Shown: positions 36,514 to 44,941, counted from the first letter of the stretch. The stretch is DNA of 64,000 nucleotides from Streptomyces viridochromogenes (GCF_001270495.1 NZ_LGUR01000094.1:62001-126000), one strand, 5' to 3'. Notes: generated from the sequence alone by a model not told the origin. Made by a program: numbers and translations.

Positions 36514-37275
36514 TCACCGCAGCTCCTGCGGCGGCGTCCGCTCCGCGTCGACCTTCTCCACGCGCTCCAACTCGCCCCACACGATGTACCGGTACCGGCT
36601 CGTGTACACCGGCGTGCACGTCGTCAGCGTGATGTAGTGGCCCGCCTTCGTCTTCCCCGACTCCTTCGGGATGGCCGACAGGACCTTGACGTTGTACTTC
36701 GAGGTCTCGGGGAGAACGCCGTAGACCTTGTAGACGTACCACTTGTCCTTCGTCTCGAAGACGATCGGGTCGCCCTTCTCGACCTTGTGGATGTTGTGGA
36801 ACTCCGCGCCGTGGCCGTCGCGGTGGGCGGCGAGGGAGAAGTTGCCCTTCTTGCCCGAGGTCGGCAGCGTCGCCTTGACCGGGTCGGTGTAGTAGCCCGC
36901 GACGCCGTCGTTGAGGATCTTCGACGTCGTGCCCTTCTCGACCAGGATGTCGTCCCCGCTCATCGTGGGGACGTGCAGGAAGCCGATGCCGTTCTTGGAG
37001 TCGAACTCGGCGGGACGACCGGAGTCCTCGTCGTCCTGGTGGGCCCAGATGTCACGCACCTTGTCGGCCTGCTTGGCCGCCTCACGGTCGGCGATGACGT
37101 TCGTCCACCACAGGGAGTAGACGACGAACAGGCCCAGTACCAGGCCCGCCGTGATGAGGAGTTCGCCGAACACGCTGACCGCCGTCGCGATCCGGCCCAT
37201 GCCGCGGCGGCGTGCCGGGGGGCGCCGGGACGCGGCTGCCGTGTGCTCTTCGGTGCCGTCGGTGGTGGCTGCCAC
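36514..37275 (-). CDS. class E sortase (SrtE2-like)
   Basis: A 253-aa membrane-anchored transpeptidase. One N-terminal helix (about residues 36-56) is followed by the sortase beta-barrel with catalytic His151 (AAHRDGHG), Cys220 (TLTTCTP) and Arg229 (SRYRYIVWG). Class E sortases recognise LAXTG signals and attach cell-surface proteins to peptidoglycan; in Streptomyces they anchor the long chaplins. It is the last gene of the six-gene operon and follows the larger sortase by 13 bases. Confidence 0.93.
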   Translation of the reverse strand: MAATTDGTEEHTAAASRRPPARRRGMGRIATAVSVFGELLITAGLVLGLFVVYSLWWTNVIADREAAKQADKVRDIWAHQDDEDSGRPAEFDSKNGIGFLHVPTMSGDDILVEKGTTSKILNDGVAGYYTDPVKATLPTSGKKGNFSLAAHRDGHGAEFHNIHKVEKGDPIVFETKDKWYVYKVYGVLPETSKYNVKVLSAIPKESGKTKAGHYITLTTCTPVYTSRYRYIVWGELERVEKVDAERTPPQELR

Positions 37276-37288
37276 TATTCATCTGCCC

Positions 37289-38572
37289 TTAACTGACGAG
37301 CGCATCCGGCTTGCCCTTGCTGCGCGGCCGTTCCTCGACCATCTTGCCCCAGACGATCAACCGGTACTTGCTGGTGAACTCCGGCGTACACGTGGTGAGT
37401 GTGATGTAGCGGCCCGGCCCGGTGAAACCCGACCCCGGCGGAACCGGATCCAGCACGCTCACGTTGCTCGGCGACGTCACCGGGAGGATCGACGCCATCT
37501 TGTACACGTAGTACTTGTCCTGCGTCTCCACGACGATCGGGTCGCCCTGGGCCAGCCGGTTGATGTACCGGAACGGTTCACCATGGGTGTTGCGATGCCC
37601 GGCCAGCCCGAAGTTGCCGGACTTGGCGTCCGGCATCGGCGTCTTCAGCTTGCCCTCGCCGTAGTGGCCGACCATGCCCCGGTCGAGCACCTTCTTGTTG
37701 CTGATGCCCTCGGCGATCGGGACGACGACGTCCAGCTTGGGGATGTGCAGGATGGCGAAGCCCTGCCCCGGCTCGAAGGTCCCCGGGTTGCGCTTGCCGC
37801 TCGCCCAGTCGTCCTGAAGGCTGCTGGCCTCCTTGTCCGCCTGCGCGTGCGCCCGGACGTTCGTCCACCACAGCTGGTAGCTCACGAACAGCAGCATCAG
37901 CACGCCGGTGGTGATGAACATCTCGCCGATCGCGCGGCTGGCGAGCACTCCCGGGCTGGGCTTGCGGGCCCTGGCCTGTCTGCGGGCCTCCACCCGAGAG
38001 AGGGGCGCGTCGGAACTCTCCGAACCCGCCTCGGCGGCCTCCGACGACCCCCGGGAACCCCCATGACGCCCGTGACGCCGCTTGGCGGCCTTTCTGCGGG
38101 CCGCACGGCCACCCGTAGGGGTTCCTGTGGCGGAAGCGGCGGAAGAGGCGGCAGAAGCCGATATTGAGTCACCGGTGGGGGGCGGATCGGGTATCCGCAG
38201 AGCCACGGTCTCGTCGTCGGCCGGCGGTATGTACGGCTCCGCGTACGGCTCTTCGGACACGGCGGGCTCCTCAGCGCGGTGTCCCGCGGCTCCGTAACCC
38301 TCAGTCCCGTACACCTCGGTGCCGTAGGTGTCACCGCCGTGGCCGTGGTCGTAGCCGTGACCGCCGCTGCCGTAGCTGTCGGCGCCGTATTCCTCGGTTC
38401 CCTGCGCCTGCGTGACGTAGTCCTCCCCGCCAGGCCACTCCCCGAGCGCACCGGAACCCTCGTACGGCTGCTGCCCGTACGAGGTGCCCTGGTCGCCGGC
38501 GCCGCCGTAGGAATCCGTGAAGGACTCCCCGTAGGTGGCGCCGGACTCGCGCTCGGGGCGCAGCGCGGTCAC
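37289..38572 (-). CDS. class E sortase with long acidic N-terminal extension (SrtE1-like)
   Basis: The 427-aa protein has a disordered cytoplasmic extension of about 200 residues, rich in Gly, Tyr and Glu with repeated YGTE/GYG motifs, before a basic patch, a transmembrane helix (about 214-235) and the sortase domain with His326, Cys395 and Arg404. The GTG start overlaps the stop of the pabA-like gene (GTGA). The extension is unusual for sortases and might bind a cytoplasmic partner. It likely works with the neighbouring sortases on chaplin-type substrates. Confidence 0.92.
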   Translation of the reverse strand: MTALRPERESGATYGESFTDSYGGAGDQGTSYGQQPYEGSGALGEWPGGEDYVTQAQGTEEYGADSYGSGGHGYDHGHGGDTYGTEVYGTEGYGAAGHRAEEPAVSEEPYAEPYIPPADDETVALRIPDPPPTGDSISASAASSAASATGTPTGGRAARRKAAKRRHGRHGGSRGSSEAAEAGSESSDAPLSRVEARRQARARKPSPGVLASRAIGEMFITTGVLMLLFVSYQLWWTNVRAHAQADKEASSLQDDWASGKRNPGTFEPGQGFAILHIPKLDVVVPIAEGISNKKVLDRGMVGHYGEGKLKTPMPDAKSGNFGLAGHRNTHGEPFRYINRLAQGDPIVVETQDKYYVYKMASILPVTSPSNVSVLDPVPPGSGFTGPGRYITLTTCTPEFTSKYRLIVWGKMVEERPRSKGKPDALVS

Positions 38573-39207
38573 GCCGTGGCCCTGCCCACCACCGGGGCGA
38601 GCCCCGCCGACCTCGCCACCGCACCCTGGTCGCCGCACTCGACCAGCCAGTTGGCCAGCATCTGGTGCCCGTGCTCGGTCAGTACCGACTCGGGGTGGAA
38701 CTGCACGCCCTCGACGGGGAGTTCGCGGTGTCGCAGGCCCATGATGATGCCGTCGTGCGTGCGCGCGGTCACCTCGAGCTCGGCCGGCACCGTCCCCGGC
38801 TCGGCCGCGAGTGAGTGGTAGCGGGTCGCCGTGAAGGGCGTCGGCAGGCCCGCGAAGACGCCCTTGCCCTCGTGCTCGACCAGCGAGGTCTTGCCGTGCA
38901 GCAGCTCCGGCGCACGGTCCACGACACCGCCGTACGCCACCTGCATCGACTGCATGCCGAGACAGACACCGAAGACGGGCACCCCGGTCGAGGCGCAGTG
39001 GCGCACCATCTCGATGCAGACCCCGGCCTCCTCGGGCGTCCCGGGGCCCGGCGACAGCAGCACGCCGTCGAAGCCGTCCTGGGCGTGCGCGGTCGACACC
39101 TCGTCGTTGCGCAGCACCTCGCACTCGGCGCCCAGCTGATAGAGGTACTGCACCAGGTTGAAGACGAAGCTGTCGTAGTTGTCCACGACGAGGATGCGCG
39201 CGCTCAC
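38569..39207 (-). CDS. pabA: glutamine amidotransferase, anthranilate/aminodeoxychorismate synthase component II
   Basis: A 212-aa class I glutamine amidotransferase supplying ammonia to an aminodeoxychorismate or anthranilate synthase. Catalytic Cys82 is in FGVCLGMQ and the His-Glu pair in VQFHPESVLTEHG; LLSPGPGTPEEAG forms the oxyanion region. The GTG start overlaps the preceding small membrane-protein gene. The synthase partner (PabB/TrpE) is not in this window. This position between DUF881 and PknB genes matches trpG/Rv0013 in M. tuberculosis. Confidence 0.93.
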   Translation of the reverse strand: MSARILVVDNYDSFVFNLVQYLYQLGAECEVLRNDEVSTAHAQDGFDGVLLSPGPGTPEEAGVCIEMVRHCASTGVPVFGVCLGMQSMQVAYGGVVDRAPELLHGKTSLVEHEGKGVFAGLPTPFTATRYHSLAAEPGTVPAELEVTARTHDGIIMGLRHRELPVEGVQFHPESVLTEHGHQMLANWLVECGDQGAVARSAGLAPVVGRATA

Positions 39208-39365
39208 TGGTTGTCCACCGTCACATCGTTGAAGGGCAGCAGCGGTTCGGCCCACGGGAAGACGTAGTTGAACAGGACGTAGACAACGGCCACGACCAGA
39301 GCGAGCGAGATCAGCGCCCTCACCCACGCATTCCCCGGCAGATGCCGCCAGATCCAGCCGTACAT
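39204..39365 (-). CDS. 53-aa conserved membrane protein
   Basis: A very small protein, MYGWIWRHLPGNAWVRALIS at its start and ending LLPFNDVTVDNQ, with one central helix (about residues 17-37). The ATG follows GGAAGGGACGGC, and its stop overlaps the pabA start. The tight coupling with pabA and a sortase suggests a role in envelope assembly, but no function is known. Confidence 0.85.
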   Translation of the reverse strand: MYGWIWRHLPGNAWVRALISLALVVAVVYVLFNYVFPWAEPLLPFNDVTVDNQ

Positions 39366-39418
39366 GCCGTCCCTTCCGTCGCACCACGGCACCAGACTCA
39401 CGCCGTACAGCCACCAGA

Positions 39419-40132
39419 CTAACGGCGCAACGCCTCCGGTTTCCCGGCCTCCACAGGCTGGGTGGAGTCCAGATGCGCCCACACGATCAGCCGGTGGCTG
39501 TGGCCCCACTCCGGATCACACGTGGTCAGGGTCAGATAGCGGCCCTCACGCGTGTACCCCGACTTACGGGGCACAGCGTCGATCACCTCAATGTCCGAGG
39601 GCAGCGTTTTGTAAGGGCCTTTGTCGATCCGATACGTGAACCAGGTGGTCCCGTCGGTCAGGACCACGGCATCACCGGGGCGCAGCTGCGGGAAGTCCTT
39701 GAAGGGGTCGCCGTACGTACGCCGGTGGCCGGCAACCGAGAAGTTGCCCTTCTGGCCCAGCTGGGCGGTGTCCACGTAGTGGCCGAGGCCCTTCTTGAGG
39801 GTCTTTGCGGCGGTGCCTTCGAGTACCGGCTTGTTCCACGTGAAACCAAGGCGCGGGATGTACATGATCGCGAAGGGCTTGTCAGCGGCGTACGGGGCGG
39901 GCGTCGGCGGACTCGCCTGCGTGCCCTCGCCCGGACCGGCCTCGCTGCCGGGAGCCGCGGCCGTCGGGCGAACGGCCCCCTGTGCCCACTGCTCCTGTAA
40001 CCGGTCGATCTGGTCGTCCATGACGTGGTCGGCCTTCACGCCGGTCCAGAACAGCACATAGACGACGAACAAGACGATCACGGCGCCGACGGTGATGCAC
40101 AGTTCGCTGACGGTCCTGACGACGACGCGCAC
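39419..40132 (-). CDS. class E sortase
   Basis: A 237-aa sortase: transmembrane helix at about residues 10-29, a Pro/Gly-rich linker (about 52-83), and a catalytic domain with His136 (AGHRRTYG), Cys205 (TLTTCDPEWG) and Arg214. The GTG start follows GGAGCTGCCG. It is the third sortase in the operon, and its coding sequence contains a parS site (39833-39846) whose codons encode part of the early strand TWNK. A cleft with DPEWG after Cys differs from the TPxxT of the other two and may change substrate choice. Confidence 0.92.
   Translation of the reverse strand: MRVVVRTVSELCITVGAVIVLFVVYVLFWTGVKADHVMDDQIDRLQEQWAQGAVRPTAAAPGSEAGPGEGTQASPPTPAPYAADKPFAIMYIPRLGFTWNKPVLEGTAAKTLKKGLGHYVDTAQLGQKGNFSVAGHRRTYGDPFKDFPQLRPGDAVVLTDGTTWFTYRIDKGPYKTLPSDIEVIDAVPRKSGYTREGRYLTLTTCDPEWGHSHRLIVWAHLDSTQPVEAGKPEALRR
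39833..39846. other. parS site inside the sortase gene
   Basis: GTTCCACGTGAAAC is the reverse complement of GTTTCACGTGGAAC, one of the known one-base variants of Streptomyces parS. It lies within the third sortase coding sequence. Confidence 0.8.
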
Positions 40133-40161
40133 CGGCAGCTCCAGAGAGGGCTAGAGAGGGC

Positions 40162-40938
40162 TCACTCCACGGGCTTGGCGTACTGCAGATCCACTGTGCC
40201 CGAGTAACCCGGCAGAGTCACCGTCCCGTCCTCGGTGACTTTCCAGCCGAGACCGTAGACATTGACATACACCATGTAGTTCTGGATCGCCGGCGAGGCC
40301 GCGAGCGCCTTCTGCATCTTCTCCGGGTCCCCGACCGCCGTGATCTTGTACGGCGGCGAGTAGACCCGGCCCTGGAGGATCAGGGTGTTGCCCACGCAGC
40401 GGACCGCGCTGGTGGAGATCAGCCGCTGGTCCATGACCTTGATGCCCTTGGCGCCGCTCTGCCACAGCGCGTTGACCACGGCCTGGAGGTCCTGCTGGTG
40501 GATGACCAGGTAGTCGGGCTGAGGCTCGGGGTATCCGGGGAGCTTGGCGGTGGCGTCCGGCGGGGCGTCGTTGAGCGTGACCGAGATCGCCTCGCCCGAC
40601 AGCTTCTGCGTCCCCGCGTTCCGCTCCAGCGCCGCCAACTTGTCGTCCTCGGCCTTGGTGCTGCCGTCGTCGCGCTCGGCCAGCGCCTCCACGTCGTCCC
40701 GCAGGACCGCGTTGGACTCGTTGAGCTGGCCGTTCTTGTGGCTGCGCTCCTGGATGAGGTCCGAAAGCTTCAGCAACGAGGCGTCCGTGCGGATGTTGGT
40801 GCCCTTGGCCGTGTTGAAACTGGTGAAGAATATGAGCCCGGCGAGAGCGAAGACGGCCGCGGTCAGCACCCGCACCGGCCGGAATCGGCCGCGGAGAGGA
40901 CTGGATCCCGTCCCGGGGGAGTCGGCAGAATTGCTCAA
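40162..40938 (-). CDS. DUF881 family membrane protein
   Basis: A 258-aa protein with one N-terminal helix (about residues 23-41), a coiled-coil region (about 58-110) and a C-terminal DUF881 domain (LPGYPEPQPDYLVIHQQDLQ, NALWQSGAKGIKVMDQRLI). The TTG start follows AAGGAGATAAGGG. It opens the sortase operon and is divergent from crgA; the M. tuberculosis equivalent is Rv0012. Function unknown, but topology and neighbourhood suggest a role in division or wall growth. Confidence 0.92.
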   Translation of the reverse strand: MSNSADSPGTGSSPLRGRFRPVRVLTAAVFALAGLIFFTSFNTAKGTNIRTDASLLKLSDLIQERSHKNGQLNESNAVLRDDVEALAERDDGSTKAEDDKLAALERNAGTQKLSGEAISVTLNDAPPDATAKLPGYPEPQPDYLVIHQQDLQAVVNALWQSGAKGIKVMDQRLISTSAVRCVGNTLILQGRVYSPPYKITAVGDPEKMQKALAASPAIQNYMVYVNVYGLGWKVTEDGTVTLPGYSGTVDLQYAKPVE

Positions 40939-41079
40939 CGTACCCTTATCTCCTTCGACGCCGCGGAAGCACTACGCTAACGGACGCCCGGGGGAGCAAT
41001 CAGAGTCCCCTTGTACGCTGCCCCGAGCCAGCCACAGTTCCCTGCGCGGCCACGCAGCGCATCGACAGGAGAGACCCTC

Positions 41080-41334
41080 GTGCCGAAGTCACGTATCCGC
41101 AAGAAGGCCGACTACACGCCGCCGCCGTCGAAGCAAGCGACCGCCATCAAGCTGAACAGCCGCGCCTGGGTCGCGCCCGTGATGCTGGCCATGTTCCTCA
41201 TCGGCCTGGCCTGGATCGTCGTCTTCTACGTGACCGACGGTTCGCTGCCCATCGACGCTCTGGGCAACTGGAACATCGTGGTGGGCTTCGGCTTCATCGC
41301 CGCCGGATTCGGCGTCTCCACCCAGTGGAAGTAG
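41080..41334 (+). CDS. crgA: cell division protein CrgA
   Basis: The 84-aa protein has a basic N-terminus ([15 protein letters not shown]) and two transmembrane helices (about residues 32-52 and 60-78, the latter with [16 protein letters not shown]). CrgA coordinates growth and cytokinesis in sporulating aerial hyphae by acting on FtsZ. The GTG start follows CAGGAGAG. It is divergent from the DUF881 gene. Confidence 0.97.
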   Translation: MPKSRIRKKADYTPPPSKQATAIKLNSRAWVAPVMLAMFLIGLAWIVVFYVTDGSLPIDALGNWNIVVGFGFIAAGFGVSTQWK

Positions 41335-41393
41335 CCGTCGAACGGGCGGTCACTTCGCGGTGAACACAGCTCTGCCCAGGGCTATCCGCTGAG

Positions 41394-41606
41394 TTATCCA
41401 CAGCCGTTTTCCACAGTGTTGAAAAAGAAAGACGATCTGTGGATAACCCATCGACTGTTGACGCCGGTGTGACGGAACTACCGGCTGGACCCCCGTAACC
41501 GAAAACCTGTTCGCCCCCTGCCTGACCTGCGGAAACGCAGGTCTCTGACAGGGGGCACAGTTGTTCCCGCACAGTGTGCACAAGATCCGGCACCCGCTGT
41601 GGACAA
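41394..41606. promoter_or_regulatory. DnaA box cluster between crgA and the rhomboid gene
   Basis: TTATCCACA (41394-41402), TTTTCCACA (41407-41415), TGTGGATAA (41438-41446) and TGTGGACAA (41598-41606) lie in a spacer of about 300 bases. The first and third form a perfect 11-base inverted repeat (41393-41403 and 41437-41447). The spacer has no other recognisable content. Confidence 0.7.
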
Positions 41607-41636
41607 CAAGGGGGCTCAGGTGGAAGAAGGCCGTGC

Positions 41637-42524
41637 TCAGGTGAGCTGTGCAGTCCTGAGCACGGTCAGGAGCACCACGGCGGCCAGAACGAGAGCGGAC
41701 GTTCCGTACTGCACGAGAGCGCGGTGCTCGCGTGGGGCGTGAACCATCGCGTAGCCCGTGATGACACCGGCGACGAGGCCTCCGATGTGGGCCTGCCAGG
41801 AGATGTTGAACCCAGGACTGAAGGTGAAGATCAGGTTGATCACCAGCAGGGCGATGATCGGCCGCATGTCGTAGTTGAGCCGTCGCATCAGGACGGCGGT
41901 GGCGCCGAACAGGCCGAAGATGGCACCGGAGGCGCCGAGCGTGGCTGTGGTCGGAGTGGCCAGCAGATAGGCGAGGGCGCTGCCCGCCAGACCCGAGACG
42001 AAGTAGACCGTGAGGTAGCGGGCACGGCCGAGGGCCGCTTCCAGGGGACCGCCGAGGAACCACAGGCTGAGCATGTTGAAGCCGATGTGCCATGGCGCCT
42101 CGTGCGTGAACATCGAGGTGACCAGGCGGTACCACTCGCCTCCCGCGACGCCCTCGGTGGGTGTGAACGGCGCCGGCGGCCATGCTCCGAGGAGGACGAG
42201 GTCGTTCAGGAGCGATTCGCTGGTCTGGACGGCGATGAAAACCGCCAGGTTGATCCCGATGAGGATCTTGGTGAGGAGGCGCGGGTCGGCGGTGACGGTG
42301 CCGCCGGCGATGGTGCGGGGACGGGAGGCGCTGGGGGCGTGTCCGGTGCCGGAGCCGCCGCGGACGCAGTCGGGGCACTGGAAGCCGACGGAGGCGCTGA
42401 CCATGCATTCGGGGCAGATCGGGCGCTCGCAGCGGGTGCAGCGGATGCCGGTCTCGCGGTCCGGGTGGCGATAGCAGACGGGCAGGCTCTGGGCGTCCTG
42501 CGGGCTGCCTGCCGGCTGGTCCAT
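41637..42524 (-). CDS. rhomboid family intramembrane serine protease with N-terminal zinc-binding domain
   Basis: A 295-aa protein with a Cys/His-rich domain at residues 17-53 (CYRHPDRETGIRCTRCERPI, CPECM, CPDC), which looks like a zinc-binding B-box fold, and a six-helix rhomboid core. The core has the catalytic Ser199 (GASGAIFG) and His246 (AHIGG), with the oxyanion His146/Asn150 (HIGFN) loop. It cleaves membrane substrates; none is known here. The transcription unit ends against a DnaA box-rich spacer. Confidence 0.92.
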   Translation of the reverse strand: MDQPAGSPQDAQSLPVCYRHPDRETGIRCTRCERPICPECMVSASVGFQCPDCVRGGSGTGHAPSASRPRTIAGGTVTADPRLLTKILIGINLAVFIAVQTSESLLNDLVLLGAWPPAPFTPTEGVAGGEWYRLVTSMFTHEAPWHIGFNMLSLWFLGGPLEAALGRARYLTVYFVSGLAGSALAYLLATPTTATLGASGAIFGLFGATAVLMRRLNYDMRPIIALLVINLIFTFSPGFNISWQAHIGGLVAGVITGYAMVHAPREHRALVQYGTSALVLAAVVLLTVLRTAQLT

Positions 42525-42567
42525 GAGGTCCCCTAGGTCGTCGTACGCGGTGCGCGTCCCAGCACAC

Positions 42568-42599
42568 CGCCCCGCTCATCCTTACGGACGAGCGGGGCG
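42568..42599 (-). terminator. terminator after the cyclophilin gene
   Basis: CGCCCCGCTC and GAGCGGGGCG form a perfect 10-bp stem with a TCC/GGA inner pairing, placed 28 bases downstream of the PPIase stop. Confidence 0.75.
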
Positions 42600-42626
42600 T
42601 TTGGTTCCCTGCGGGAGGTGTCGGAC

Positions 42627-43160
42627 TCAGCCCTCGCGGGTCTCCACGACGACCGACTCGATGACGATGTCCTTGACCGGGCGGTCGGTACGCGGGTTGG
42701 TCTGGACGGTCGCGATGGCGTCGATGACCTTCTGGCTGGCGGGGTCGGTGACCTCGCCGAAGATGGTGTGCTTGCGGTTCAGCCAGGTCGTCGGGGAGAC
42801 GGTGAGGAAGAACTGCGAGCCGTTGGTGCCCGGTCCGGCGTTGGCCATGGCGAGCAGGTACGGCTTGTCGAAGCGGAGGTCCGGGTGGAACTCGTCCTGG
42901 AACTGGTAGCCAGGGCCGCCGGTGCCGTTGCCCAGGGGGTCACCGCCCTGGATCATGAAGCCGCTGATGACGCGGTGGAAGACCGTGCCGTCGTAGAGCT
43001 TGGCCGTGGACTTCTCCCCGGTGGTGGGGTTCGTCCACTCACGCTCGCCCTGGGCGAGTTCGACGAAGTTCTTGACCGTGATCGGCGCATGGTTCGGGAA
43101 GAGCCGGACCTCGATGTCGCCTTGGTTGGTCTTCAGGGTGGCGTAAAGCTGCTCGGCCAC
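42627..43160 (-). CDS. peptidyl-prolyl cis-trans isomerase (cyclophilin)
   Basis: A single-domain cytoplasmic cyclophilin of 177 aa. Visible family residues are FHRVISGFMIQGGDPLGNGTGGPGY, LAMANAGPGTNGSQFFLTV (active site) and WLNRKHTIFGEV. The GTG at 43160 follows GGAAGG. It matches the position of ppiA near oriC in actinobacteria. The catalytic Arg in FHRV is present. Confidence 0.95.
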   Translation of the reverse strand: MAEQLYATLKTNQGDIEVRLFPNHAPITVKNFVELAQGEREWTNPTTGEKSTAKLYDGTVFHRVISGFMIQGGDPLGNGTGGPGYQFQDEFHPDLRFDKPYLLAMANAGPGTNGSQFFLTVSPTTWLNRKHTIFGEVTDPASQKVIDAIATVQTNPRTDRPVKDIVIESVVVETREG

Positions 43161-43486
43161 GATCTGCCTTCCGTTGTCTTCCTGTGACCCCCCGATCCTC
43201 GCACGGACGGCGTCGCCCGTCCCCCGGCACTCGTTCACCCGCACGCAACCGGGCCGATTACTTACAGAAAACCCATCGAGTCGGTCCGTGGCGGGGGCGC
43301 GACGGAGAGAACCGTGGCATTGTCGACGACAAGCCACCGTTGCCCCGCATTGGTCCGTTATTGCACTTGATCAAGCACATCGGCACCCATATGCCCGCCC
43401 TCACATGCCGCAGAGCGTCCCGGCAGGCATGATCCGTAAAAGGGTGGAAAGTCGAAATACCGTACGCCACCGAGGAGGAGGAACCC
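43161..43486. other. 326-base spacer between the cyclophilin and DUF5324 genes
   Basis: Divergent promoters of the two genes must be here. I see no gene, RNA or clear inverted repeat longer than a few bases. Confidence 0.4.
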
Positions 43487-44200
43487 GTGACCCGCATCGA
43501 CAGCGTGCGCGCCGCGACCGGCTCGGCGAAGGACAGCGTGCTGCACGCCGCGGAAGTGGTGGCGCCCTACGCCGACACCGCCAAGGACAGGGCTACGCAC
43601 TACGCCCACGAGGCACGCGTACGGCTCGCGCCGAAGGTGACGCAGGCCACCGAGCAGGCCCGCGCACAGGCTCTTCTGCAGTACGGCACGTATGTCGCGC
43701 CACGCCTGGAGCAGGCCCGTACACATGTGCCGCCGAAGGTCGACCACGCCGCCCATGAGGCTGCCGTCCGCACCCGCAAGGCTGCCCGGCAGGCCGCCGA
43801 CTACTCCCGGCCGAAGCTGGAGCAGGCGGCGGCCGCGGCCGGACCCGTCAGGGATGAGGCCACCGCGCGCGGTGTCGCCGCGATGGCCGCGCTACGCGGT
43901 CAGGTCTCGCCGAAGGAGATCCAGAAGCTGGTCCGCAAGCATCAGCGGCGCGCCAAGGCCGGCCGTGCCGCGAAGGTGCTGGCGGTGCTCGGCGTCCTCG
44001 CGGGCGGCGCTTTCGCCGCCTGGAAGTGGTGGGACAAGCAGGCCAACCCTGACTGGCTGGTCGAGCCTCCCGCCGCGACCGAGGTCCCCGAGTCGGGCCA
44101 TCTCACGTCGGTGGACGGCAGCGGCCAGTCCGTCCTCGACCCCGAGGTCCAGGCGAAGGAAGCCGAAGAGGAGGCCGCCCGGCGCGACGAGGGCCGGTGA
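43487..44200 (+). CDS. DUF5324 family protein
   Basis: The 237-aa protein is mostly Ala/Arg-rich amphipathic helix with heptad-like repeats (RARAQALLQYGTYVAPRLEQ), then a basic stretch and one transmembrane helix (about residues 162-180) and a Glu-rich C-terminal tail. This arrangement is the DUF5324 family found in Streptomyces. The GTG start follows GGAGGAGGAA. Function unknown; a membrane or envelope scaffold is a guess. Confidence 0.9.
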   Translation: MTRIDSVRAATGSAKDSVLHAAEVVAPYADTAKDRATHYAHEARVRLAPKVTQATEQARAQALLQYGTYVAPRLEQARTHVPPKVDHAAHEAAVRTRKAARQAADYSRPKLEQAAAAAGPVRDEATARGVAAMAALRGQVSPKEIQKLVRKHQRRAKAGRAAKVLAVLGVLAGGAFAAWKWWDKQANPDWLVEPPAATEVPESGHLTSVDGSGQSVLDPEVQAKEAEEEAARRDEGR

Positions 44201-44686
44201 GGTGAGAGCGATGACGTGAGGTGCGGTGACGGCCCGCGCATCGAACTGCGCTGTGGGGCGGGAGACTTGAGGGCCTCCCGCCCCACAGCGATGTTTCACG
44301 TGGAACATGGGTCACGGTCTGCGGGTGTACCGCCGAAGCGCCGTCCGCCGGTGAGTGTTTACGCCCTTCCGCACGATGACGTTTGCAACGGCCTGCACGT
44401 GAGGATTCCGCGCAGGTTTCCTTAACGGGCCGTATCCTTCTGATTACGCGACCACGTTCGTGCCAGCTCACGCAGGGACTCCGCATCCCAGCGCGCCCCC
44501 TGGCACCGCCTCTGCCATCTGCGCAACCACCCGCGGACTCCGTCCGCCTCGCTCGTTTGCGCAAATATCTGCAATGGCCGCACCTCCCCACCGCGTGACG
44601 CACGTCACTCAGCGAGTCGCTTCCGTTGGAGCCCGGGCATGCAAAGACCGGCCAGAGGCCATGCGGCGTCTGACCGGTCCGAGGTG
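44201..44686. other. 486-base spacer before tRNA-Ala
   Basis: It contains a parS site at 44293-44306. The rest shows no gene; it is somewhat AT-richer around 44440. Confidence 0.5.
44293..44306. other. parS site downstream of DUF5324
   Basis: GTTTCACGTGGAAC is a known parS variant (one base from the palindrome). It lies in the spacer upstream of tRNA-Ala, the third copy in this window and the only one outside coding sequence. Confidence 0.85.
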
Positions 44687-44759
44687 TGGAGCCTAGGGGA
44701 GTCGAACCCCTGACATCTGCCATGCAAAGACAGCGCTCTACCAACTGAGCTAAGGCCCC
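44687..44759 (-). tRNA. tRNA-Ala (anticodon TGC)
   Basis: The 73-base gene has acceptor stem GGGGCCT/AGGCTCC (one G-U pair), D-arm AGCTCAGTTGGTAGAGCG, anticodon loop TTTGCAT (anticodon TGC), T-arm AGGGGTTCGACTCCCCT and discriminator A. The 3' CCA is not encoded. Confidence 0.96.
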
Positions 44760-44941
44760 GGAAGAGAAGCGTCCGACCGGAAGAACCACGTACCGGCGGG
44801 CGTCGCAGACCAGACTACCGGGTCGCCCCCCGTATCTCGCAAAAAGATTGGGGGTCCCGATGAACGACCACTCTCCGTAAGATGCTCGGCGTGGTTCGCT
44901 ACAGCGAACCACAGTTTTTGGGGAAGCGATGGGGAGACGCA

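Noticed and set aside
36388..37296. 302-codon plus-strand frame opposite the second sortase
   Set aside because: It is antisense to a clear sortase and has no motif.
39210..39224. TTGTCCACC near the pabA start
   Set aside because: It has one mismatch from a DnaA box, lies within coding sequence and is isolated, so a functional box is not supported.
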